Source: Auricularia sp. M13 (taxonomy: Eukaryota > Basidiomycota > Agaricomycetes > Auriculariales > Auriculariaceae). Taken from it: a stretch of 64,000 nucleotides of DNA. The DNA is taken from the NCBI GenBank assembly GCA_037042915.1, contig CM073202.1, forward strand, positions 2,108,001-2,172,000, read 5' to 3'. The translations under genes were made by a program, and so were the position numbers. Of this stretch, positions 54,301-64,000 are shown in pieces. How positions within the stretch are numbered: position 1 is the stretch's first letter; each line of letters starts with the position of its first letter. The notes under the pieces were generated by a model. The model saw nothing but the letters and a program-made list of their open reading frames with translations. It did no database searches and was not told the DNA's origin.

Positions 54301-55576
54301 CTTCCTCCTCGCCGCGCCGACGCGTCGCCCGCTCTCGACGGGTCTCCATGGGCAAAGCCTCAGCCCCGGCTCGCGCACTCGTCCGCGTGCTTCTGCCTGC
54401 GGGGCGCTTGACGGGGACGGCTTCCAGCGCGACGCGTTTGCGCTGGCCACCGCCCGCGGGTGGCCGCTTGCGCTTGATTCCCGTGCGCACGCGAATCGGC
54501 GCATTCTGGCGGCGCTGTCGCCAAAGTCTGTCGCCTGTATAGATAGTTCAGAAGTTACCAAGAGTTCAATTACATCGAGCAGACGTACCACCGAGGAACC
54601 AGTATGCGTCCAACTCGGCGTCGTAGCCAACAGGCTCGATTCGCTGCATGATCGTTCAGTTGTTGCACGTGAGAATTGAGGGAGAATAAAGTACGTACCC
54701 ATTGCGCATACTCGTCCTCGTCCTTCATTGCGACTCGTATGCGATTGGGGTTGTGGAAGAACCACTCGCACAGCGTGTGCAGCGAGTCCAGCTTGGTCTC
54801 CATCGGGAAAGTGAACCAGTCCACCTCCTGCGGCTCCTCCTGCTCCTGTTCTTCTTCCTTCTTGACTGTTTGTTCTTCTGAGCTTGTACCTGCGTTTTCG
54901 GCCTCTGCAACAGCAGCAGTTACTGTATCTTGAGCTTCAGGCTTGACCTCAGGATCAGCCTGCGACACCATCTTGACATCCTCGCTAGGTTCTGTTTCGG
55001 GTTCGCGCTTCGGCTCCTCGTCTTGCTCAACCGGTACGTCTTGCTGAAGCTCTGAGCCCGGCGTGCGGGCTGCCAGCGACTGCTGGCGCTGCGGCGTCGG
55101 CCAAGGCGACGCCTCGGGCGCGCGGCGCGCGAACTGACGGCGGAGGTACGGCTGCCAGTTCTCCGACCTGTCACACACCGCGGGATGAGCACTCCGGGCT
55201 GCTCCCAACAGCAACTGAGGCACATACGTGATTTTGCGGTCCTGGTTGAGCTGGCTGAGCAGCCTGCCCATCAGGCGCGGGAGCGCGACGCGCGTGCCGG
55301 TGCTCAGGTCCTGCTCAACATCCTGCAGTTGCACGCGGGCACGATCGTGAGTATCCAAGCGACTAGACACGCTCCCGCAGGACGCAGACGCACAGCGAGG
55401 AGGATGCTTTCCTGGCCCAGCAGCGGGCGGAAGAGCGTGAGGAACTGGCCTCGTCGCCGCCCACTTCCAATGGCGGCGCAACGCCTGGAGCTCGGCGGCG
55501 GCGGCGGCAGCGGCTCTTCGCGAGGGCGCTCGGGCTCAGGCTCGTGCTGGCTCCGCGAGCGGCGGGTCGACGGCAT
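51013..55576 (-). CDS. DDT/WHIM/PHD-finger chromatin protein with glutamine-rich tail
   Basis: The start MPSTRRSRSQHEPEPERPRE is at 55576. GQFLTLFRPLLGQESILLA joined by a 72-nt intron to DVEQDLSTGTRVALPRLMGR gives a DDT domain. LHTLCEWFFHNPNRIRVAMK followed by RIEPVGYDAELDAYWFLG is a WHIM motif, the pair found in ISWI-partner (Acf1/Ioc/Rsf1-like) proteins. Basic and acidic linkers follow (RKRPPAGGGQRKRVALEAVP; LGLDSDSELTELSSEDEATT). A PHD finger lies around 52860-53080: DWYLDCEICGKKG, then AVACCESCNKWQHMKCHDEV and EIDFVCRACS. The C-terminal 600 residues are Gln-rich with runs of up to 11 Gln. It ends PPATESNSQS at 51013. A chromatin-remodelling accessory that reads histone tails is a fair inference. 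At roughly 1,350-1,400 residues it is the largest gene in the window. Confidence 0.85.
51268..51300 (-). repeat. (CAG)11 trinucleotide tract coding for polyglutamine
   Basis: Eleven uninterrupted CTG units on the plus strand (CAG on the coding strand) encode a run of eleven Gln in the PHD/WHIM protein. Many shorter CAG tracts lie from 51300 to 52800. Confidence 0.92.
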
Positions 55577-56209
55577 CGTGGCTCGCTGGGCGGGCAGCGG
55601 GACGGCGACGTTGGGCTGAACTCGGCTGGGCGGAACTGTCCTTGCTCCTCGGATTCGGAAATTCGCGTGCGGGGGACGCGTCGCAACTCAGCGCAACGCT
55701 GTCACCCAGCCTGTCAGTCTCTGTCACTGACTCTGCCCTCAACATGGCCCGCGGCCTTTGCGGCGATGCGCTCCGAGGGCGGGCTCAGAGCATGCACACG
55801 TTCCGGCTTTCAACATATACACACCGCGCTGGCAGCCCGCTTGCGAAATACACAACCCAGACTTGACTGCGTTCCGGTCAATCCTTGCGTCGTGTAGCGA
55901 CAGGTACACGGTCGTTCTGACGGCCCGCTCCCACGCCGACTTCTTGCATGCCAGCGCTGGTTGCAAACACCGGGCTGCGTTGGCGCTGAGCGCACTCCAA
56001 CCAGAAACGTGTCGTGCTCAAGCAAGCGTCGCAGGCGCTTTACATATCGGGCAGACTGATCGATCTCGACCCATTACTTCTGTACGATGGGCAGGAAGAC
56101 TTGATCAGTCGAAGTGGGACATGAGTATCGCGATCAGAGTGAACAGTAAAAGAGAACCTTCATATCGTTACAGATTTCCACGAGTAGCGTACACGCATGA
56201 TGTTCCAGT
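55577..56209. other. Intergenic upstream of the PHD/WHIM gene
   Basis: A 633-bp gap between two minus-strand genes. Frames on the plus strand are open through it but hold no domain; it should carry the promoter of the PHD/WHIM gene. Confidence 0.4.
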
Positions 56210-57000
56210 TCACTCCGCGGCAGCTACCTTCTCCGCGCGACGCTGCGTCCGCTCGCGCGTCTTTGCAGCCTTGCTCTTCTTCTTGACTTCGGGTTCTCCT
56301 TGGTACCTAAGCAAGGACCAGTTCAGGACCTACCAACACCGTGTAGAGAAGGAAAACGTACGTAGCACCGCGTTCGACGAGTTCGGGCACAGGTCGCGTA
56401 CAAAGCGTAATACGCATGAAGGGCGTAACTTTGATTTTCGTGCTGGCACATCGATGAGCCTTCGCACTCAGACAAATAAGGCAAATGACATACAATTTCT
56501 TTCCACGCAGCGCTGCGTCAAGCGGGTCGACCTCCTCGGTCGCAGGAGCGAGCCCCTCGGCCTCCAGCGTCGAGATCTCATTGTACTGGTACAAACCCGT
56601 TTGCCCGGTCTTGCGGCTCGCCAGGTACTGGCGCTGGACGATCTCGACTACCGTGAGGAGCCGCGACACAGCGTCCGTACACTGCGGGAGCTTCGACTTG
56701 GCTTTCTTTGCTGGCGGCGCTGGGTCGTCTGGTGCTTTCCGCTTGGTGCCCGCGGTCGCAGCTTCTCCTGCTTTAGAAGATTCTGCTTTATTGTCGGGAG
56801 ATGCTGGCAGGGTATGCAGGACCAGCGGCCGATCAGGGTTCTCCTACTCGACGAGGCAGGTGGTAAGAGTCTTTGTGGGTGGCGAATAAAAAAAAGTCAG
56901 CACTGACCTCAAGGAACTTGAGGGCGAAACTCACAAAGATGCGGACGTGATTATACGTCGTCACACGCATGTGATGGGGCTCTCCCGTTGCTTCAGCCAT
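56210..57000 (-). CDS. Alba-domain nucleic-acid-binding protein
   Basis: Three to five exons starting MAEATGEPHHMRVTTYNHVR at 57000. IFVSFALKFLE opens the Alba-like fold, followed by ENPDRPLVLHTLPASPDNKA, a charged loop (TKRKAPDDPAPPAKKAKSKL), then SRLLTVVEIVQRQYLASRK, GLYQYNEISTLEAEGLAPAT and, after an intron, FTPFMRITLCTRPVPELVER and GATYQGEPEVKKKSKAAKTR. It ends RRAEKVAAAE at 56210. The pattern matches fungal Alba-like proteins related to RNase P/MRP subunits (Rpp20/Rpp25/Pop6-7 fold). The middle insertion is longer than in archaeal Alba. An RNA-binding nuclear role is likely; exact complex membership is unknown. Confidence 0.78.
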
Positions 57001-57269
57001 GGTTGCTTCCTACGCGAGAGCCGTCAGTCAATGACCGAGTACCAAGCAAGACGAAAAAAAAAAAGACGAGGGATCAGAACGAAGGATAAAGATGTCCGCA
57101 GCGCGCCAAGGCACCTCGGTAGTCTAACATGCTATTTTCGCGAGCATCATGTCGACAAAGAAAACCGGCAGGGGACACTCACGCTTTGTGTGCTGGAGGA
57201 GGAGGAAAAAGGAGAAAGAGGAAGACGCGCGAGTTCAATGTCCGACGCTCCTCTTGAACCGCCGGCGCG
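57001..57269. promoter_or_regulatory. Compact bidirectional promoter with poly(dA) tract
   Basis: Only 269 bp separate the divergent ATGs of the Alba-domain gene and NUP84. A run of about a dozen A at about 57053-57064 is the only obvious feature and could act as a nucleosome-depleting poly(dA:dT) tract. Confidence 0.5.
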
Positions 57270-60259
57270 ATGGGCGACCCGCTGGACACTGCCTATGCGG
57301 AGGTGCTCACCAAATTCAACCAGCACGTGGGCGACGCTGCGGCCATTCTCGACGCTGACACGGGCTTTGTCGCCTGCTTGCGCGCGGAGCTCGACAAGCG
57401 GTACGCTGCCAAAAGAGCCTCAGCTTGAATCTGAACGACTGCTTTACTCATGCATTTTCTTGGCTGGTAATAGAATAGAAGAGGCTTCGGATCCCAGCAG
57501 CGAATTCTCGCTGCCCGACTTTGAAATTCTCAGCTTGAGGCTCGAGCGCGACACATGGTCGCTCATCCAAACCCTCACAGCGTATGTAGCCACCAACACT
57601 TGCACGGACTGTCTCACGCCCAAACTGACGTTTTGCTCGTTGACAGGACGCGCGTATTCCCCCGCGACACGCAGCCGAGCGCACAGGAAGCTCTGGCACG
57701 CCACCAGTTCGCCGCGCTCGACACGCTGGTGGGCCGGCTGATCAACAGCTCCAACGGGCTCGCCGAGCTACTCGCCGTGCGCGAGTGGGTTGAGGAGACC
57801 GCGCCCGCGCCGCAGGCGCCCGAGACGCGCAAGGGCTACTGGAACTTCACCCGCCATCGCATCGTGCACAACAAACGCCTCGCCGGCGTGCGCAGTGGCA
57901 ATATCGTCAAGGAGATGGACCCCGACGCGGTGAACCGCGCCGAGGGCATGGTGCTCGACCCGAATGATGAGGTTCGTGCGCGTTTGCCTTACCTATGTGC
58001 GATGTTGATTATCGGAATGGTTTAGAGCTACGAACGCGCGTTGAGCCAGGCGCTCTATGCCTACATCCGCGCTGGCCAGCTCGACAATGCCATGGAGCTG
58101 TGCAGGAACGTCGACCATCCCGGCGCGCGGCGGTTTTGCGCGGCAGCGCGCCGTTCTCCTGGAGCCTGTTCGGTGACTACATTTTAACATTGACAGCCCT
58201 TGCACCCTTTGACATTCGTCCTGTAGAACCGCGAGACGAAGACGCCATGGACGTGACGGGCGGCCCAGAATGCTCTGGTAACAAGCGCCGGAAGCTCTGG
58301 AAGGACGCATGTGCGACGGCGGCGCGCACCACGACACTCAACCAGCCCACGCGCTCGCTCTACGCCGCCCTGGCTCCACAGCGACGGACCTGCCTAAGGC
58401 TGCTGGCGCAGTGTAAGACCTGGGAAGACCACCTGTGGGCGCACGTCACGGTGCTGCTCGAGGAGCGGCTCGACGTGCAGATGGGCGAGCTCAAGGGCTG
58501 CTTTTGGCTGACGGGCTTGGACGCGATAAGAAGACCTGAGATTGCCGGTCGCGAAGACGACGGGATGGAGGTGGAGAGTCATGTCCAGGACGAAGAGGCA
58601 TGGAAGGCGGAGGTTATGCGCGAGTTGAGCACGCTGGAGCATGTCACCTGCGAGGACGGGTAAGGTCTTATGTTGAACTCGACCGTGTTTCAGCTGACGG
58701 GAATAATTTGCGCAGCGCGCCGGGGAGGAACGTTTATCACTATTCGCAGCTGCAAGTTATCATAAACAAGACAGACGAGCTCATTTCTCAGTATATCACG
58801 CACATTACGACGGAACGCGCTTTTGCGGAAAGCTCGATTCTGTGAGTATCTATCTTCCAACACCAGCGCCGTTACTAATGGCGACCAGAGAGCAACATCG
58901 TGTAGTCCGGTTCTTCGCGCACTTCTGTCTGTTCCGGCAATTCCTGCAGCTGGAATACTCCCCGCGCCATAGTCACATCATCCTTGAAAAGTACATCAGC
59001 TACCTCGAGGTGAGTCTTGTTAGATTACCATTGCATGAACGAACGACTGAACGTCGTCCCCTCCCACAGGCATCCAGGAAAACAGACCTCATCGCGCTCT
59101 ATTCCGCATGCCTCGGCGCGGCCGCCATCGAGCGCTACGCGTCCTTCTGGCGGCGCTGCCCCCGGGCATCTCGAACGCGGAGCGGTCGGCCGCGCTGAAC
59201 GAGCGGAGGAGCACGGTTCGACGCCGTGCAGGTCGCCATCGCGGTCGCCGAGCAGACGTCGGACCGTGCATTCCGCGCGCTGCCCGGCCTGCGCGTCCCG
59301 CTGCCCACGCCGTTCATTCGGCACAACCTGCACGAGGCCGAGCTACTGCTCACCACCGCTGTCGAGTGGTTGGTGTTCCACGAGATGACCTTCCCGCGCG
59401 CGCTGGACCAGGTTAACAATGTTATCCGTTACTCGGTAAGTCTTCTGCAAGCAGAACTCTTGTTTTCCTCACGATATGCTCATGAATCTCGGTCAGCTAT
59501 GGGTCATATCGCTGCGGCGCAGGTCGCGCTGACCAAGGTGCCCCACGACATATCGAGCCACAATATCGTCGCGGCGCATGGCGCGGAGCATTTGCATTAT
59601 CGCCGGTTCCTCGAGGTTTGGAAGATGTTCGAAGATGTCAACCAGTTTGCCGCGGACGAGCCGTTGGGTGAGAGTACCGTCAAGGAGCGCGAGGTGCGCG
59701 GCGCGTGGATACGCGATTACTCGGTGAGCGACTTGGAGGTTGTGACTTGACAACATGTTGACCCCTGCGAAAGAATCGCCTGATGTATTGAGAGAGCGGA
59801 CGATTGCGCTGCTCGAGGCTCGGTGGTTGCTGCCGCTCAATGAGAACGAGCCCGGTAAGGCCCGTCTTCAGCGCAAACGGACTGAATACTGATGTTATCT
59901 TGCTGCAGTCAACAAGCGCAGAGAGGAGCTGAACATGGTGCGGCAAATATACATTCCCGAGCTGGTCATCCGGCTGCACGTTGCGCTGATGAACTCGCGG
60001 CACGTTATTCCACGGTGAGTCCCTGCTTAAATCAAGACATCTCCCTTCGTGCTCATTCTTCGACTCGACCAGGAATGTACGTGCTGCGCTGGAGATTGCC
60101 AACGTCGTCGCGGATGCGCGCCACGGGCTCGCGGAGGAGTTTTTCGGATCTGCGACGCAGCGCAACAAGCTGCCGGACTACCTCGCCGCCGTGCGCGCCG
60201 CGGCCATCGAGGGCATGGCGCTGGGGAACTGCGCGGACCCGTTCAAAATTGTGATATAA
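57270..60259 (+). CDS. NUP84: Nuclear pore complex protein Nup84/Nup107
   Basis: Multi-exon gene starting MGDPLDTAYAEVLTKFNQHV at 57270. Conserved helical-solenoid blocks follow: DFEILSLRLERDTWSLIQTL, RKGYWNFTRHRIVHNKRLAG, IVKEMDPDAVNRAEGMVLDP, SYERALSQALYAYIRAGQLD (the typical Nup107 'YIR.G...A..LC' block), LWKDACATAARTTTLNQPTR, LRLLAQCKTWEDHLWAHVTV, HYSQLQVIINKTDELISQYI, RFFAHFCLFRQFLQLEYSPR, and near the end EELNMVRQIYIPELVIRLHV and NVVADARHGLAEEFFGSATQ. It ends ADPFKIVI at 60259. Nup84/107 is a scaffold subunit of the Y complex of the nuclear pore. Exon edges near 58100-58250 and 59430-59530 are uncertain because frames switch there. Confidence 0.9.
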
Positions 60260-60563
60260 ATGCTGGTTTCTGTGTTGTCCGTTGTCGAGTTTTGTGTATC
60301 GCTATCTCATGCAATGGTTGCGCGTCGACCGTCTGGCTCATGCTTATGTGCGATGCCCGAAGCCCCGTCCTTGAGCCCTGTGGACCAGAGTTGGATGGTC
60401 GCGTCTCTCTGGCTGACATGTAGAGAAAGGATGAACTCTATAGCAGCCTGCCGTGATATAGCTGTTCGTACAATGCTGGGGGTCAAGCTAAGAGGCAAGG
60501 CACATAATCTTACATGTTGCACAATACATATGCGAGCGAGCGATAGCCATCGAAAGCAGGAAA
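60260..60563. other. Intergenic between converging genes
   Basis: A 304-bp gap separates the 3' ends of NUP84 and the helicase gene. Nothing recognised. Confidence 0.4.
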
Positions 60564-63500
60564 TCAGTCAGAAACGTGGTGGCCCTTGAACTTCTTGTTA
60601 ACATAGCCCGTGGTCCGCCCCATTCCAAGCCGTTTGCGCGAGGCAGTTGTAGTTACAGACGGGTCTTCTATCGCTTTGCTTGTAGCAGGTTGAGCGACAA
60701 TAACTGCTGGCTTGGGTGGCGGAAGCGGTGCGTTGTGCGATAATGGGCGCGCATGAGAAGAAGGTGCAGGCAGATTGGCGGTAGATAAAGGTCGACGTGG
60801 AGGCTCTGCCTTCACGGGTGCAGGTTCGTCCAGAGTGAGGTCGATGACATGGTCCTCAGAATCTTTGGAAGCCGGCCCTGGCGCCCGAGAAAAATAGTTG
60901 TGCAAAGTACGAGACGGAGGACGCGATGTCGACGCTGCTTTACTGCTCGAACTCTTCGGCTTGGAACTGGAACCGCGAGTGCCTGCACTGGACGCTGGTT
61001 TACTCGAAGTCGAAGTCGAAGATGACGATGCAGAGGGCGGGGCCGGAGGAGGAGCAAACGATCCCAATTCTGGCCGTGTAGAATACTCGGGAGCTGGCCG
61101 GTATACCTGTACCGGAGGTAGTGCATTGGTAGACCATTGCTGAGGATAACTGCTGCTTTGCAAAGATGCTCGCCCAGGCGCTGAATATCCCGTCGAAGCC
61201 ATGACCTGTTGAGCAGTGGTGAATGCCACGGGGCCTGTGTACGCGGGAATAGGATCGGTCCATTGTTCTTCCACATTCGTCGAGGCTGGCTGGGGCCTAG
61301 GTCGATATAGTCGCTGGCTGTTCACAGTTATCAGTAACACTTGTTTGCTTTCTCCACGGTCTCCCGCTCACTATTCAGTGATCATAGCCTGCCGTGCGGC
61401 TTCTTCTGGCCGCTCCCGTTTGAGCAGCTTTGCAAGGCAGGCCACCTCGTCGCGTTGTAATGCCGGCGAGCACGAAGACACCAGCGCCTTATGCAGCATT
61501 CAGCCGGTCGTAACAGGACAAAACTGATGAGCGTACTGGACGCTTGGCAATGGCAGCGATGAACGGCGACAAGTCGCATTTCGGACTCTGTATCCGCGTC
61601 GCGCAATGCGTGAGGTAGAGGACCGCCTTGGCACGCGTGCACGCGACGTAGAGCAGTCGGCGCTCTTCGTCGAAGTCTTCCGTCCTCTTGTGCGGGAAGA
61701 CGCCATTCTCCACTGTTGTTTGTACGCTCAGTTTTTGCCAGCCCTGATGGTCAAGGCGCTCGCTTACCGGCCGGGATGAAGACGACAGGCCATTCAAGTC
61801 CCTTCGCGGCGTGGCAAGTCGAGATGATGACCTCCTGCTATCGGTCAGACAATGCAGACTTGTATGCATGAAAGGACTACGAACGTCTTTCTCCTCGCCC
61901 TCCTTCGCGTCGCCATCCGCATCGCTCGACAGCATAGATGCCTGCAGAAATACGCGTAGCGGTGTTTCCCTAGCCCGAACCATCAATAATGCAAGACATA
62001 CAGTGCTCAAGCAACAAACTGATACGCACTGTCCGCTGTCCTGCGCTGCATCGCCCGGGAGGGAGATATCCACGTCCGCAGCCCTCGCCTGCCCCGCAAA
62101 GCTCACGAGCTCCTGCACGTTCTCCAAACGCGACTCCCAGTCCTCCTGCGTCCGTTTCAAGTGCGCCTCGTAATCGATCAGGTCGACCAGCTTGGTGAGC
62201 AGCTGGTTCGGCGGTACACCCTGATAAATTTACGATGAGACTTTAGCAAAGTACTGGCAGGGCAGCATACAGCTTCGGCGTCTTTGCGCAGCTGGCGGTA
62301 TACCGCGACGAACGGCGCGAGTTTGCGTTTGGCAGGTGGCTTGATGTCTGGGATTCGGCCGGCGAATATGCCTTCGACGACGTCGACGGGGGAGCACTTG
62401 CGCGCGGACGCTACTGCCAGGAGTTCCGCAATGGTCTACAGTAAGAAAGAAATGCATGCAATCAGCTCTGCTGCACACTTTTCGCAAATTACAGCCTCAG
62501 AGGAACCTCTATGTACCTTGTCGCCCATTGAACGAGGCGGCGTGTTGATGGCGCGTGTGAATGCCGGCGCAAAGTTGGGATTGTCTACGAGCTGTAGGTA
62601 GGCTAGCAGATCTTTGACCTGAGAATGTCAGCGCAAGGGGCTTAGGCAGTGGCCAAAATACGCCGGTACTGTACCTCCATCCGCTCGAAGAACTTGTGGC
62701 CCTTGAGCACCTTGTGCGGGATGCCCTCGCGCTGCAACGACGCCTCGATCGCGCGCGACATCGCGCTGGTGCGCACTACACCGTACGTTCAGACCTCCGC
62801 GCAGCAGGGGCACAAGTACGAAGCGCACAAAGGATTGCAATGTCGGTGAACTTTGAGCATGCCGCCCGTGTATGCTCAAACGTTTGATCTCTGCGGCGAT
62901 GAAGTCGCCCTCCTCCCTTTCGTCCTTGCAGGAACGTAAGGTCGGTACGGAGCCGTCGTAGTGTGCGCTGTATAAGGATTTCGGTATGCGGTTCTTATCT
63001 ATCTGCGAGTTAACCAGGTGCAGCAAAGGAAGGAGCGTGTAGCCAGCGTGCCTTCGGCCATTATTGCTATGGAAGTGCGAAGAATAGTTTGTGTTGACCG
63101 GTAGTTTTGTTCGAGGAGAACTTGCTCTACGTTGTCGAAATCTACGCAAAAACGTCAGCGTGCTGTCTTTCGCGAATCTGTTAGAGGCGTACCTCGCAGC
63201 ATCTTGGACAGATTCTCAATTTCTATATGCAGGGATGAGAAGACGAGAAATAAAAGGCCGACACAAACCTGCTGCTCGCCATCCATATACTGGCCGCGTC
63301 AAGTCAGTCACACACTCGAGCTTCAGCGCGATACTCACTTGACTGGTCCGGGTCGCCGACGATGGTGACGCGCTTGTGGTGCGCAGCCAGACGGACCATC
63401 AGCTTGTACTGCTGGACGTTCGTATCTTGACTGCACGCCTCAGTCAGACCGCTACTCATTTGCAGCCTGAATAGACGCACAACTCATCCACCAGCACATG

Positions 63501-64000
63501 TTCGCAGTATTCCGCGATACGCGTCGTGCTGTCGAGAAGCAGCACGCCCTGCGACAGCAGGTCGTCAAAGTCTAGGCTGCGGTTCTCCTTGAGCACACGC
63601 TGGTATTCTTCGAAGAGCATCGCCAGCGCCGTGTGGTGCGGGTTTGGCGCTGCACCGGCGGGCACGATTTCCTGGTTCACGCCGCCACGCGCGACTTGTT
63701 TCGGCGAGAGGTCTTTCGACTTGGCTTTCGAGATGAGTGACGCGACTTGTCTGTCCGTGAGCTCGAAGTCGCAGTCTTGCAAGTAAGTTCTGTGCTCTTT
63801 AATGAGCTTATTGACGATCTTTTTGCTGCATGAGATGGTGAGTACATCCATACACACCACGGTGCAATGCACGTACCTCTCTTCAGAGTCACATATCGTG
63901 AAGTTATTGCTGAGTCCGATGCAGGTCCCGTATTGCCGCAGAAACTTAGCGCACAGCGCGTGGAATGTGCCTGCAGCATTTGAGTATGGCATGTGTGGTA
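60564..64000 (-). CDS. SRS2: UvrD/Srs2-type DNA helicase, cut by right edge
   Basis: The gene enters from beyond 64000, so the start and Walker A motif are outside. The first visible exon reads GTFHALCAKFLRQYG (motif Ia of UvrD helicases), then NKLIKEHRTYLQDCDFELTD, SLDFDDLLSQGVLLLDSTTR and YCEHVLVDE joined to FQDTNVQQYKLMVRLAAHHK and RVTIVGDPDQS (motifs II and III). Later come DEERRLLYVACTRAKAVLYL (motif VI) and the C-terminal extension. That tail holds SRTLHNYFSR, like a PCNA-interacting (PIP) box, and DHVIDLTLDE, a SUMO-interacting motif, then ends KKFKGHHVSD at 60564. The pairing of PIP-like box and SIM is the Srs2 anti-recombinase arrangement for binding SUMO-PCNA. Motif VI and the tail favour Srs2 over bacterial-type PcrA. 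Confidence 0.88.

Noticed and set aside
1-64000. Retrovirus-like or LTR elements, Polintons, CRISPR arrays and rRNA
   Set aside because: No reverse transcriptase, integrase, capsid-like frame, long terminal repeat, spacer array or rRNA-like sequence was seen. The only mobile element supported is the MITE at 5379-5780.

Overview
This window looks like chromosomal DNA of a basidiomycete fungus, most likely an Agaricomycete. Genes are dense and lie on both strands. Almost all are cut by many introns of about 46-70 nt. The window also carries families that are mostly known from mushroom-forming fungi: 7-TM DUF6533 and DUF6534 membrane proteins, a DUF6697 protein, an SRPK-like kinase of the expanded basidiomycete type, and a DUF1752 regulator. 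Gene models were joined by hand from reading frames and GT-AG (a few GC-AG) splice signals, so exon edges are inferences. I saw no rRNA, tRNA, CRISPR array, retrovirus-like element or centromere-like repeat.

Region by region: 1-1.4 kb holds two transcription-factor-like genes (DUF1752, cut by the left edge, and an Sfp1-like zinc finger). 2.6-7.0 kb holds two divergent protein kinases, a YANK-type AGC kinase and an SRPK-like kinase whose second intron carries a 402-bp MITE. 7.2-15.7 kb holds a small hypothetical gene, a DUF6534 7-TM protein, an Aro8-like aminotransferase and a large coiled-coil protein with a C-terminal membrane anchor. 16.2-27.7 kb is an accessory, cluster-like block: cyclopropane-fatty-acid synthase-like methyltransferase, cytochrome P450, peroxisomal (PTS1) alpha/beta-hydrolase, DUF6533 7-TM protein and an MFS exporter. 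28-30.3 kb is an unrecognised Ser/Ala-rich basic protein.

From 30.6 kb rightward most genes are core: RPS10, TSR2, IWS1, a Gal80-like protein, RPN11, a Slm1-like BAR/PH protein, an S9 peptidase, an HSP20, a DDT/WHIM/PHD chromatin protein, an Alba-domain protein, NUP84/NUP107, and an Srs2-type helicase cut by the right edge. Between them are unusual genes: a eukaryotic periplasmic-binding-fold protein, an intronless CS-domain/metallophosphoesterase fusion flanked by direct repeats, and a single gene that joins an AIG2-like gamma-glutamylcyclotransferase domain to a class-V aminotransferase. The last is the strongest candidate for something new.

Functional links: RPS10, TSR2 and the Sfp1-like factor touch ribosome production (TSR2 acts on the small subunit); Slm1 and the kinases touch plasma-membrane/TORC2-type signalling; IWS1, the PHD/WHIM protein and Srs2 act on chromatin, transcription and replication. 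The 16-28 kb block plausibly makes, modifies and exports a lipid-type compound, but no core synthase is present in the window.
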